Below are positions 24,821 to 33,906 of a stretch of 64,000 nucleotides of DNA, piece by piece (positions within the stretch are counted from its first letter, which is position 1; each line of letters starts with the position of its first letter). Source of the DNA: Streptomyces sp. NRRL F-5126 (GTDB lineage Bacteria; Actinomycetota; Actinomycetes; Streptomycetales; Streptomycetaceae). Under the pieces are notes generated by a model. It made no database searches. It was not told the DNA's origin and worked only from the letters and a program-made list of their open reading frames with translations. The position numbers and the translations under genes are program-made. The DNA lies in contig NZ_JOFZ01000001.1 of assembly GCF_000721265.1 (NCBI RefSeq), positions 744,001-808,000 on the forward strand, in the 5' to 3' direction.

Positions 24821-26074
24821 ATGGGATCGCCGGTGGGGTTTCAGCCGGCTGACGAGACGATCGGCGTCGTCGGCGCGGGCATCGTGGGACTGGCGGTCGG
24901 ACGCGAGATCGCGCTGCGCCGACCGGGCACGCGGGTGGTGGTGTTCGAGAAGGAGCAGCGCGTCTCGCCGCACCAGACGGGCCACAACTCCGGTGTTGTG
25001 CACGCCGGGATCTACTACGCGCCGGGCAGCCTGAAGGCGGAGCTGTGCGTGCGCGGGGTCGCGCTGCTGCGCGAGTACTGCCAGGAACGCGCGCTGCCGT
25101 ACCGGGAGATCGGCAAACTCGTGATCGCGGTCCGCGAGGACGAACTGGGCCGCATGGAGAACCTCTACGAGCGGGCAAGGAACAACCACGTCCCCGAGTT
25201 GCGCCGGGTCTCCCGCGAGGAGATCAGGGAGCTTGAGCCGCACGCAGGCGGCGTCGCCGCCCTGTACTCACCGCGCACCGCGATCACCGACTACCCGGCG
25301 GTGGCCGAGGAGTTCGCCAAGGACATCGCGGGAGCGGGCGGCGAGGTACGGCTCGGCTTTCCCGTCACCGGCATCGACGAGGTGCGGGGCGGGCGCGGCG
25401 GACGCGGCGGCATCGACGTCTCGTCCGGGACGCGACGGGCACGGGTGCAGGTACGGGTGGACCGGCTGATCGTGTGCGCGGGCCTCCAGTCCGACCTGGT
25501 CGCCGCGCTCGCCCGGGACGGGCGGGAACCGCGGATCGTCCCGTTCCGAGGCGAGTACCTGCTGCTGAAGCCGGAACGCGCCCACCTCGTGCGCGGGCTC
25601 ATCTACCCGGTTCCCGACCCGCGTTACCCGTTCCTCGGCGTCCACTTCACACCCCGGGTCGACGGATCGGTCGAGGTGGGACCCAACGCCGTGCTGGCCC
25701 TGGCCAGGGAGGGCTACCGGCTCGGCACCGTGTCGCCGAAGGACCTGCTGGGTCTCGCCGCGTACCCGGGCGCCTGGCGGATGGCCGCGCAGCACTGGCG
25801 CACGGGCCTCAGGGAGTACCGCGGCTCGCTCTCGGCGAGCGCCTTCATGCGGGACGCGGGCCAGTACGTCCCCGGCGTCGGCGCCGCGGACGTGGTACGC
25901 GGCGGGGCGGGCGTCCGCGCCCAGGCCCTGGATCGCGACGGCTCGCTCGTCGACGACTTCCGCATCCACCGGCTGGGCCGGATCACCGCCGTACGCAACG
26001 CGCCGTCGCCGGCGGCCACGGCGTCCATGGCCATCGCGGAACACATCGTCGCGACGGTGTTCGGCAAGGCCTGA
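24821..26074 (+). CDS. lhgO: L-2-hydroxyglutarate oxidase (LhgO-like FAD oxidoreductase)
   Basis: A 417-residue DAO-family flavoprotein. ATG 24821 is chosen for the AAGGGGAGG site. The FAD-binding motif GVVGAGIVGLAVG (~15-27) is followed by HQTGHNSGVVHAGIYYAPGSLKA, the active-site region of LhgO, and by VPFRGEYLLLKP and YPVPDPRYPFLGVHFT. It oxidises L-2-hydroxyglutarate to 2-oxoglutarate, passing electrons to the quinone pool or oxygen. A short HxlR gene lies upstream but is separated by 99 bases. Confidence 0.88.
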   Translation: MGSPVGFQPADETIGVVGAGIVGLAVGREIALRRPGTRVVVFEKEQRVSPHQTGHNSGVVHAGIYYAPGSLKAELCVRGVALLREYCQERALPYREIGKLVIAVREDELGRMENLYERARNNHVPELRRVSREEIRELEPHAGGVAALYSPRTAITDYPAVAEEFAKDIAGAGGEVRLGFPVTGIDEVRGGRGGRGGIDVSSGTRRARVQVRVDRLIVCAGLQSDLVAALARDGREPRIVPFRGEYLLLKPERAHLVRGLIYPVPDPRYPFLGVHFTPRVDGSVEVGPNAVLALAREGYRLGTVSPKDLLGLAAYPGAWRMAAQHWRTGLREYRGSLSASAFMRDAGQYVPGVGAADVVRGGAGVRAQALDRDGSLVDDFRIHRLGRITAVRNAPSPAATASMAIAEHIVATVFGKA

Positions 26075-26112
26075 CGCCCCCGTGCTCGCGTGCCGCCGGC
26101 GGCAGGAGCTGC

Positions 26113-26526
26113 CTACGCGGCGGCGAGCTCGCACCACACGACCTTTCCGCCGCTGCCGTCCCTGGCCAGCGGATGCCACCCCCAGAGGTCGGCGCACGCC
26201 CGCACCAGCCCCAGGCCCCGCCCTTCCTCCGCCTCGGCCACTCGCTGCAGCGGCACGGGCGGCTCGGGCGGCTCGGAATCGGCGTCCCAGGCCCCGAGCC
26301 GCAGCACACCAGCCGCCCAGCGGATGCGCAGGGCCGCAGGGCCCTTGGTGTGACGTACGGCGTTGGACACGAGCTCCGTCGCGAGGAGTTCGGCCGTGTC
26401 GACCAGACGGATCAGGCCATGCATGGTGAGGATGAGGCGGAGGGTGCGACGGCTGATGGTGACGGCGCGCAGGTCGTTCGGGATGTAGAGGCAGTACTCC
26501 CAGGACTCGGTCAGGTTTTCGGGCAT
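26113..26526 (-). CDS. RsbW-like ATP-binding protein (HATPase_c_2)
   Basis: A 137-residue single-domain GHKL protein. The N box is ATELVSNAVRHT and the later region is RGLGLVRACADLWGW. Family knowledge: Streptomyces has many such anti-sigma-like ATPases, often next to XRE/DUF397 pairs as here. It may be a switch kinase for an anti-anti-sigma factor; the partner is not in the window. ATG 26526 has GGAGCT 10 bases upstream. Confidence 0.85.
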   Translation of the reverse strand: MPENLTESWEYCLYIPNDLRAVTISRRTLRLILTMHGLIRLVDTAELLATELVSNAVRHTKGPAALRIRWAAGVLRLGAWDADSEPPEPPVPLQRVAEAEEGRGLGLVRACADLWGWHPLARDGSGGKVVWCELAAA

Positions 26527-26736
26527 GCGTCAGCTCCGATTCGGGTGACAGTGGCTTTGTCCGCAAGCGGTGGCATTGCCGCAGCCGTCGATGACATGAC
26601 GGAGCGGTGCACTTCCTCTGCGTGTGCTTCGTGTCACCGACGGTAGGGCATAAATTTGTCCTCCCGCAAGCTGCTCGCGTAACCTGCCCCGAACGGGTCA
26701 CCACGTCAACGCGCCCTCGAAGGCGAGGAGAAGGAC

Positions 26737-27588
26737 ATGCCGCCCAGACCGCAACCCACTGCCCGTCAGGTTCGCCTGGGCGCTGAACTGCGGAAACTAC
26801 GTGAAGCCGCAGGGCTCAAGGCCCGCGAGGCTGCCGCGCTGCTCGGGTCCAACTCGGTCCAGATGAGTCACATCGAGTCCGGGACGGCGGGCGTCAGCGC
26901 GGAGCGCGTACGGCGACTCGCCGCCCATTACAGCTGCGCCGACGACGAGTTGATCTCCGCGCTGGTCGCGATGGCGACCGAACGCACGCGCGGATGGTGG
27001 GACGAGTATCGCTATCTGCTACCCCAGTCGTTCCTGAACCTGTCGGAGCTGGAGCACCATGCCGACTACCGCTGGGACGTCGAATTCCTGCACGTCCCGG
27101 GCCTCATGCAGACCGAGGACTACGCCCTCGCCCTCTTCTCGTTCGTCAACCCGGAGCTCCCGAGAAGCGATGTGGAGCGCTGGGCGGAACACCGGATGAG
27201 GCGCAGAGTCATCATCGAGCGACCCGACCCGATCCCGTACGAAACGGTGATCCACGAGGCAGCGTTGCGCATCCGGGTAGGCGACCGAGCCGCGACGCGG
27301 GCCCAGCTCAACCGCGTCCTGGAACTCTCCGAAGCCGACCACATCACCGTACGGGTGATCCCCTTCGACCTGGACGGCTTCGCCGGAGCGGGAAGCGCCA
27401 TGGTGTACGCGGGCGGCCGGGTCCCCAAGCTGGACACGGTCGTCCGCGACGGCCCCAATGAACCCAGGTTCGTCGACGCAGAGGCTCAACTCGCGCGCTA
27501 TCGGACGCTCTTCCGTAGGGTGGAAGCGGCATCACTCGACCCCGGACGTTCGCGCGACCTCATCCTCCGGATGGCGAAGGAGCTGTGA
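26737..27588 (+). CDS. XRE-family regulator with DUF5753 domain
   Basis: A 283-residue protein: N-terminal helix-turn-helix (LRKLREAAGLKAREAAALLG...MSHIESG) and the C-terminal DUF5753 domain (VPGLMQTEDYALALF, WAEHRMRRRVIIERPDP, VIPFDLDGFAG). These WhiJ-like regulators work with a DUF397 partner in developmental and antibiotic control. The DUF397 gene begins four bases after its stop. ATG 26737 follows AGGAGAAGG-type sequence. Confidence 0.92.
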   Translation: MPPRPQPTARQVRLGAELRKLREAAGLKAREAAALLGSNSVQMSHIESGTAGVSAERVRRLAAHYSCADDELISALVAMATERTRGWWDEYRYLLPQSFLNLSELEHHADYRWDVEFLHVPGLMQTEDYALALFSFVNPELPRSDVERWAEHRMRRRVIIERPDPIPYETVIHEAALRIRVGDRAATRAQLNRVLELSEADHITVRVIPFDLDGFAGAGSAMVYAGGRVPKLDTVVRDGPNEPRFVDAEAQLARYRTLFRRVEAASLDPGRSRDLILRMAKEL

Positions 27589-27592
27589 GCCC

Positions 27593-27790
27593 ATGATGAT
27601 CCCGAACACCTGGCAGAAGTCGTCCTACTCCGGTGGCGGCCAGGGCAACGCCTGCGTGGAGGTGGCGCACCGCCACACCCACGTAGCCGTTCGCGACTCG
27701 AAGGTGCCGGCCAGAGCCGCCCTGTCCATGACGACCGGATCCTTCACCACTTTCATAGAGGCCTTGAAGGCACCACCCGCTCCGCGGTGA
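27593..27790 (+). CDS. DUF397 small protein (WhiJ-system partner)
   Basis: A 65-residue protein starting MMIPNTWQKSSYSGGGQGNA-type sequence: WQKSSYSGG, CVEV and VAVRDSK are the DUF397 hallmarks. Such proteins are thought to antagonise the adjacent XRE regulator. Coupled to it by a four-base gap. The C-terminus (FTTFIEALK) is the usual WxxFL-like end. Confidence 0.88.
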   Translation: MMIPNTWQKSSYSGGGQGNACVEVAHRHTHVAVRDSKVPARAALSMTTGSFTTFIEALKAPPAPR

Positions 27791-27932
27791 GGAGTCTCGC
27801 CAGGTCGGCCTCTTCGAACCCATGATCCCAGTACGCGTGGTGGTCAAATGGCACGCCCCCGTCTGGCGGCGGATGCGCTTCAGTGCTGCCTCCAGACCCC
27901 CTCTGCACGATCTGCGGCTATTTCCGACGCCA

Positions 27933-29903
27933 CTAGCGATTAGCTTGCGCGTCGCCAGCAGTAGACTCCGCCAGCGACTTCATTCGAGCATCCTCAGGTG
28001 CGCGAGCGAAAAGGATGTCGAAGTAGTCCTCCCACTGCTTCTTGGCCCGGCCGAGCAGGCCGGCCCAGTCCGTCGCGTCCATATCCTTGGGGCGCATGTC
28101 GTCGATCTTGGCCCGAACGTCACTGGCCTTCTCGATCTTGTCGGCAACGAGTAGCCCCGACACCGACCTGAATTCCGAACTGCGGGCAATCGTTGCATCC
28201 TGTAGTTTATAAACGTAACGCTCATATCGGTTCAGGTGGTCCCAGTCAACTTTGAGCCCAGGACGCATGAACTCGACGACGAGGAGTTGATTACCAGACG
28301 AGAGGACCAGGTCCATACGCGCGTTCCAGTACTCCCCATAGGCCTCCTTGGCGACCTCATCCACCAGAGCCTTGACGCTCCTCTCGACCCTGAAAGTCTC
28401 CCACCGGGGGGAGACAAGCCAAGGATTCTCTGCTATGTAGTCCCGAACCTTGTTCTCAAGTTCACGCTTCTTGATTCTCTCCTCCAACCCAGTGATAAGA
28501 TTCAGCTGACTTTTCACGTGCTCCGCAGCATGGAGAGCACTCATTACTCGAGATTCCGCGAGTATCCTCACCAGGTCATCGGCATCCATGGTGTCGGCCT
28601 CGGACAAGTCATCAATCAATTCCCTCAGACGACCTCCCTCCCAAGCCGTCAGCATTGCTTCGGCAAGCTCGCCGAACTGCTCGTCGCTCAATGAAGTAAT
28701 ACGCGCTATCGAGGTCAGCGCCCTTTCCACAACTTTCCGCTCCGGTTTTTCCAGCTTCCCCAACCTGATCGAAAAGGGCGTCATGCGCTTTCGCATAGCA
28801 TCCACCTTGGCCTTCGAGCGCATGCCCTGCCAAATGCGCAGCAAAGACTTGACGCGAATCTGACCCCATTCCAAGAGTGGCTGAGACGCGTCCATTTCCC
28901 AGTTCACCCGCTGGCGCTCGGTAGAAATGAGATCTCGCGTTTGCTCGTCAAGGAAGTCAGCCTCGACCCGACCCGAAAGGTAGCTTGTTCCCTGCTGGCC
29001 ACCGAACCCACCGCTCAGGTTGAAGAGGAAGGGACGCTGAGCCAGTTTGTGGTGACTGAAGATCGAAATTCCCGTCAGCTCTTCCTCGCCAATCGGCTCC
29101 TTGTAGAAGACAAAGCGCCAACGAACCTTGCTTCCGTTGGAAAGTGATTCAACCCCCCAGCCATCCTCAACGACCACACCTTCCGGCAACTGATCTGCAG
29201 TGTAATCGCCTGGAAAGGAGAATTCTATCTTTTCAACATTCTCGGCATCCGAGATGGGCTCGCCATTGACGTCAACATGAAACTCATCCGATCGCTCCAT
29301 CAACAGAAAGCGCCGTGCCATACTTATTCGAAATTTACCCGCATTAGGGGTGACCTTCAACGAAAGATCACTCAGAGAGATGGACGTGCCATGCCGCGCT
29401 TTACGTTCTTCAGATGCTTCTTCATACTCGATTACTTCGACGGTCAAAGGCTGGCTCTCCGCATAGGAATCCGTATCTTCGATGAGCTGCGCAGAGTCCA
29501 GACGGAAGACTGTTCGCTCTCCTGTCTCCTTACTGACGGTTTCGACGGTAACGAACCTCGCTATGCCGAAGCCAGCAAATTTACCGATACCCTTCCGTCC
29601 CATCATTGGACGCCCACCTGACGTCCTGTCATTCCCCCTGTCCTTGCGCCGATCGTAACCCACATTGAGGTAGCGGCTTTGACATTGAGCGAGCGTCATC
29701 CCTTCGCCATCGTCAGAGATGGCGATTCTCGCATCGGGCCCTATCTTTGCCGGCAGCGTCACATCAACCCTGGAAGCGTCTGCGTCCCAAGAGTTGGAAA
29801 CCAACTCTGCTATCGCCGCCACCGGCGACTGATACATGTCAATACCGAGATGCTCGATGACCCTTCCACGAAAGCGAATTTCGAGGTGTGGCACTACGCT
29901 CAT
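27933..29903 (-). CDS. MutL/MORC-like GHKL ATPase with C-terminal PD-(D/E)XK-like domain
   Basis: A 656-residue protein; ATG 29903 is chosen because the conserved fold begins there. GHKL motifs: N box AELVSNSWDA (Glu33, Asn37, Asp40), DDGEGM (64-69) and GRKGIGKFAGFG (102-113). A long helical middle part follows. Near residues 529-546, RMDLVLSSGNQ-LLVVEFMRP resembles a PD-(D/E)XK nuclease core (Asp531, Glu544) but with Met in place of the usual Lys. The gene is clearly lower in GC than its neighbours, with AT-rich codons, a sign of recent transfer. It diverges from the Z1 operon and is probably part of the same defence island. Confidence 0.8.
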   Translation of the reverse strand: MSVVPHLEIRFRGRVIEHLGIDMYQSPVAAIAELVSNSWDADASRVDVTLPAKIGPDARIAISDDGEGMTLAQCQSRYLNVGYDRRKDRGNDRTSGGRPMMGRKGIGKFAGFGIARFVTVETVSKETGERTVFRLDSAQLIEDTDSYAESQPLTVEVIEYEEASEERKARHGTSISLSDLSLKVTPNAGKFRISMARRFLLMERSDEFHVDVNGEPISDAENVEKIEFSFPGDYTADQLPEGVVVEDGWGVESLSNGSKVRWRFVFYKEPIGEEELTGISIFSHHKLAQRPFLFNLSGGFGGQQGTSYLSGRVEADFLDEQTRDLISTERQRVNWEMDASQPLLEWGQIRVKSLLRIWQGMRSKAKVDAMRKRMTPFSIRLGKLEKPERKVVERALTSIARITSLSDEQFGELAEAMLTAWEGGRLRELIDDLSEADTMDADDLVRILAESRVMSALHAAEHVKSQLNLITGLEERIKKRELENKVRDYIAENPWLVSPRWETFRVERSVKALVDEVAKEAYGEYWNARMDLVLSSGNQLLVVEFMRPGLKVDWDHLNRYERYVYKLQDATIARSSEFRSVSGLLVADKIEKASDVRAKIDDMRPKDMDATDWAGLLGRAKKQWEDYFDILFARAPEDARMKSLAESTAGDAQANR

Positions 29904-30325
29904 GGATGTCCCGCTTCTCCGTAGGGGTCCCCATTGGTTGAGACCGATCAAGGTATCGCGCAAGCACGAAACACTCCACCGATCCGGCACGATCGCCCGT
30001 GACAGCAATGTAGGGGATCACCGACGGGTCAAGGAGAACACCCGGTAGACGAGGTCGGGTTCAGGGCTCCCCACGCTCATCACGCATGGCAACGTCCCCC
30101 AGGCTCGCACCCCATGGCGCGGATCCCCGTCTGCCCGATCAGCCACATGTGAAGGTTTTGTGACCCGCCTCCTCTACTGGGACCAACGCGCGGGGGCTAA
30201 CGTGGTGGTTCGAGTGAGGTTGCGCACCTGTCCCACGGCGCCTCCATGCCCGTGAGCTGCATACGGGGCAGGAGTGTTCGCCGGTCGGCAGTCGCGCGGG
30301 ACGGATAGGGGGACGGTCGACTGCC
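29904..30325. other. Divergent promoter region of the defence island
   Basis: 422 bases between the GHKL ATPase and Z1 genes with no supported coding sequence. It presumably carries both promoters. No dyad stood out clearly enough to name. Confidence 0.4.
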
Positions 30326-32884
30326 ATGGGCGACGATCTTGACGGTATGTACGACACGTTCAAAGCTCTGCTGGACTCCTTTCCCCCTGCGGAGGCTGTC
30401 AAGCGGCTGGAGCAGTTCGGTGTCAGCCCGGACGTCGTGGAGCTGATCCGGGAACGGCACGAGCAGCAGACGATCCGCATCAAGGAGCTCCAGGAGCCGC
30501 AGGCCGTCGTCATGGACGGCCGGGACACCTGGTACACCGGCCCACAGAAGAAGGACAAGTGCTGGCCCGCGATCAAGGAGCTGCTGCTCAAGGACGGATG
30601 GTCGGAGGACCCGGGGATCAGGAGCCTCGACGATTCCTCCACCCGTATCGTCTCGCTGCTGAACCACCCGAAGGAGAAGAGTTTCTCCACACGCGGTCTG
30701 GTCGTCGGCTACGTCCAGTCGGGCAAGACGACGAACTTCACCTCGGTCATGGCCAAAGCGGCCGACCGCGGCTACAAGCTTTTCATCGTCCTGGCCGGGA
30801 TCCACAACGGCCTCAGGCGCCAGACGCAGGCTCGGCTCGTGCAGCAACTGGTGGAGCCCAACCCCTCGCTGTGGTCCCAGCTCACCGGGCTCGACAAGGA
30901 CTTCACGCCGCAGGAAAACCCGGCGGGCTACTTCGGGCGCAGCAATCGGACGCACGTGCTGTGCGTGGTGAAGAAGAACGCGACGGTGCTGCGCAAGCTG
31001 GCCGGCTGGCTCGGCAAGGCGTCCGAATACCTTCAGGGCTGCCCCGCGCTGATCATCGACGACGAGGCCGATCAGGCCACCGTGGCGACCAAGTCGATCA
31101 ACCCGCTGATCCTTCAGATCATGGGTCACCTGCCGAGGTCCGCCTATGTCGGGTACACGGCCTCCCCGTTCGCGAACCTGTTGATCGATCCGGGCGCCCA
31201 GGACCTCTATCCGAAGGACTTCATCGTCAACCTGCCGAAGCCGGAAGGTCACTTTGGTACGGAAGTCCTTTTCGGTCGGTACGCGCTCGACGGTGAGGAT
31301 CCGGAACAACTCGACGACGGTCACGACATGATCCGGTCGGTACCCGACGACGACGTGTCGGCCGTACGTCCCGAGACCAAGGCCGATGTCGAGGGATTCG
31401 AGCCCTTCATCACGGACACCCTGCGGCGTGCGGTCGACTACTTCTGGTTGGTCACGGCCGCACGGCGCGTCCGCGGAACGGGCAACCCGCACAACACGAT
31501 GCTGATCCACACCAGCGTCAACACCTCGGTGCACAACAGCTTCAAGACTCCTCTTGAGCAACTGCGCAGCAGGTTCGTCCGGTCGTTGTCCACGGGAGAC
31601 GCCGACTTCCTCGAACGGCTACGTGGTCTGTGGGACGAGGAGACGAAGCGGGTGCCCGCGTCGGAGTTCGGCGAGACCAAGGTGCGGTTCGACGATCTGT
31701 TGCCCGAACTGCCCACGGTACTGAGCAGTTGCCGCATCATCATGGACAACTCCAGCAGTGAGGACCGCCTGGACTACGAGAACGGTCCTGTGGTCGCCAT
31801 CGCGGTCGGCGGCAACACACTGTCCCGCGGACTGACCCTGGAGGGCCTGTCGGTCAACTACTTCGTGCGCTCCGTCTCGGCCTACGACACGCTGTTGCAG
31901 ATGGGACGTTGGTTCGGTTTCCGCAACGGCTACGCCGACCTGCCACGCATCTGGATGACCGATGAACTGGCCGAGTGGTTCCGGCACCTCGCGACGGTCG
32001 AGACCGAGATGCGCCGGGACATCGACGTCTACATGACCGAGTCCGAGAACCCCATGACCTTCGCCGTGCGCCTGCGCACGCACCCGGCCCTGCGCGTGAC
32101 CGCGGCCGCCAAGATGCGCGACGCGGTGGTGGCTGCCTCGTCCTACGGCGGCAAACGGATCCAGACGCACTACTTCCACACAAACGCCCAGTGGCTGGGC
32201 GGCAACATCACCGCCGCCCGCGCTCTCGTCGCGTCCGCCACCGCGAACGCGGTCGCCATCGAGGAGCGGCCGTCCGAGGGACGTTACGTCTTCCGTGACG
32301 TGCCGCACGACATCGTGATCGACTTCCTGTCGAGCTACAAGTTCCACGAGAAGTCGCCGGAGAACGATGCGGACCTGATCATCCAGTACATCCGGAAGCG
32401 GGTGAGCGCGGCCGGGTCCCTGCGCCGCTGGAACATCGCGGTGGTGGGCAATCCCAGGGGTGGTGGCTTCCCCTTCAGCCCCAGGGTGCGCGTCGGGCTC
32501 AACACGCGTGCTCGGCTGAAACCGTCGGGCCCTGCTGCGGACTTCGCCGACATCAAGACTCTGATGAGCCGTCGGGACGCCGCTGTCGACCTGGCCGGGG
32601 AGGTGAGCGGCCTGACCGAGAAGGGGATCATGGAGGAACGCCGTAAGCAGCTCCCGGACACCGGACTGCTGGTCCTCTACCCGATCGACAAGGTTTCCGA
32701 GCCGACGCCGGCGAAGAAGTTGCGTGCGCCTCTCAACGCGGAGGAGGACGTCATCGGCGTGGGCCTCGTGTTCCCCGAGCCGCGCGAGGCCGACAGCACC
32801 GTCGAGGGCTACATCTCCGCCGACCTGTCGCAGGTGCCGATCGAGGACGAGGACTACGGGCTCCTCGACGGCGAGGACGCATGA
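30326..32884 (+). CDS. Z1-domain helicase-like ATPase
   Basis: An 852-residue protein. Walker A is GYVQSGKTTNF (128-138), Walker B IIDDEAD (243-249), and GNTLSRGLTLEGLSVNYFVR with QMGRWFGFR carries the C-terminal motifs of the Z1 family, a helicase-like ATPase found in restriction-type operons. It probably remodels or translocates on DNA for a partner nuclease. Its stop overlaps the next start (ATGA), as do the following junctions, so five genes form one operon. The ribosome binding site before ATG 30326 is weak, so a slightly different start is possible. Confidence 0.88.
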   Translation: MGDDLDGMYDTFKALLDSFPPAEAVKRLEQFGVSPDVVELIRERHEQQTIRIKELQEPQAVVMDGRDTWYTGPQKKDKCWPAIKELLLKDGWSEDPGIRSLDDSSTRIVSLLNHPKEKSFSTRGLVVGYVQSGKTTNFTSVMAKAADRGYKLFIVLAGIHNGLRRQTQARLVQQLVEPNPSLWSQLTGLDKDFTPQENPAGYFGRSNRTHVLCVVKKNATVLRKLAGWLGKASEYLQGCPALIIDDEADQATVATKSINPLILQIMGHLPRSAYVGYTASPFANLLIDPGAQDLYPKDFIVNLPKPEGHFGTEVLFGRYALDGEDPEQLDDGHDMIRSVPDDDVSAVRPETKADVEGFEPFITDTLRRAVDYFWLVTAARRVRGTGNPHNTMLIHTSVNTSVHNSFKTPLEQLRSRFVRSLSTGDADFLERLRGLWDEETKRVPASEFGETKVRFDDLLPELPTVLSSCRIIMDNSSSEDRLDYENGPVVAIAVGGNTLSRGLTLEGLSVNYFVRSVSAYDTLLQMGRWFGFRNGYADLPRIWMTDELAEWFRHLATVETEMRRDIDVYMTESENPMTFAVRLRTHPALRVTAAAKMRDAVVAASSYGGKRIQTHYFHTNAQWLGGNITAARALVASATANAVAIEERPSEGRYVFRDVPHDIVIDFLSSYKFHEKSPENDADLIIQYIRKRVSAAGSLRRWNIAVVGNPRGGGFPFSPRVRVGLNTRARLKPSGPAADFADIKTLMSRRDAAVDLAGEVSGLTEKGIMEERRKQLPDTGLLVLYPIDKVSEPTPAKKLRAPLNAEEDVIGVGLVFPEPREADSTVEGYISADLSQVPIEDEDYGLLDGEDA

Positions 32885-33906
32885 TCGAGGAGGACCTTCG
32901 CGGCCTTGTCGAGCAGCAGTGGAGCGCGCTGGAGGCCGAGACGGCCACGGGTGAGGGACGCTTGCGTGCGTGCGACCTTCCCGTCGACGTCCACGACGGA
33001 CCACTGGTGCTGGCCGTGGACCACGAAGGATTTCGCCACGTCCTCCTGCCCACGGCCGGTCACACCAAGGTCCGCAGGGGTTTGGACGGTCCCGTGCTCG
33101 CCCTGCGCAAGCGTGGCCTCGAGGACGCCGCCTCCTACCAGGCGTATGCCGACCTCGCCTGTCTGCGTCACGACGTCGACGACCTGTTCACCGAGCTCTG
33201 CGTCGATGTCGTCGTTGCGGCCGAGCAGTCGCCCGACAGCCCCGTCAAGGCGCTCCACCAAGTGCTGGATCGATGGAAGGCGCTCTTCCGCTCGCAAGGC
33301 ACGCCACTCGGCCCCGAGGAGCTCGCGGGCCTGTTCGGCGAGTTGACCGTGCTGCTCCGGCTGCTCCGCGCGGACCCGAGCGCGCACCTGCTCTGGCGAG
33401 GGCCCGACGGCAACCGTCACGACTTCGCTGCCGGAGTGCGTGCCGTCGAGGTGAAGACGACGACCAGAACCGAAGGACGCCGAGCGCGCATCCACGGTCT
33501 CGACCAGCTGGAGGCACCAGAGGCCGGGACACTGGTCCTGGCGTGGTTCCGCGTGCGGCGCGCCGGAGGGACCAGCACAGGGGTTTCGTTGACCGAGGTG
33601 GTCGCGGAAGCGCTGAGGCTCTGCGACGACGAGGGCGCACTGCTCGGCCTGCTCGCGCAGGCCGGTTATCGCCCTGCCGACGCCGATCACTACGGGGACG
33701 TGCGTTTCACGATCGTGGAAGAGCGGTGGTACGGCGTCGGGGCCGACTTCCCACGGCTCACCGTGGGCGCTCTCACCGCCGCGGGCGTGCCCGTGTCGAT
33801 CCAGGACGTCGAGTACACCATCGACCTGTCCGGGGAAACCCCGGCTCCTCTCGCATCCCACCAGATCTCCGACGTGATCGACGACCTGATTCGGGAGTCC
33901 GTGTGA
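32881..33906 (+). CDS. PD-(D/E)XK motif protein (DUF4420-like)
   Basis: A 341-residue protein. LFGELTVLLRL (Glu154) and HDFAAGVRAVEVKTT (Asp181, Glu190, Lys192) make a complete PD-(D/E)XK nuclease core with D-x8-E-x-K spacing. This matches the PD-(D/E)XK family commonly seen with Z1 and GHKL genes. It is the best candidate for the DNA-cutting subunit. It overlaps the Z1 gene by four bases and the next gene by four bases (GTGTGA). Confidence 0.85.
   Translation: MIEEDLRGLVEQQWSALEAETATGEGRLRACDLPVDVHDGPLVLAVDHEGFRHVLLPTAGHTKVRRGLDGPVLALRKRGLEDAASYQAYADLACLRHDVDDLFTELCVDVVVAAEQSPDSPVKALHQVLDRWKALFRSQGTPLGPEELAGLFGELTVLLRLLRADPSAHLLWRGPDGNRHDFAAGVRAVEVKTTTRTEGRRARIHGLDQLEAPEAGTLVLAWFRVRRAGGTSTGVSLTEVVAEALRLCDDEGALLGLLAQAGYRPADADHYGDVRFTIVEERWYGVGADFPRLTVGALTAAGVPVSIQDVEYTIDLSGETPAPLASHQISDVIDDLIRESV

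Noticed and set aside
32970..33902. Upstream extension of the second GHKL ATPase gene
   Set aside because: The extra 311 codons overlap the PD-(D/E)XK gene and are Arg/Pro-rich; GTG 33903 at the coupled junction is the sensible start.
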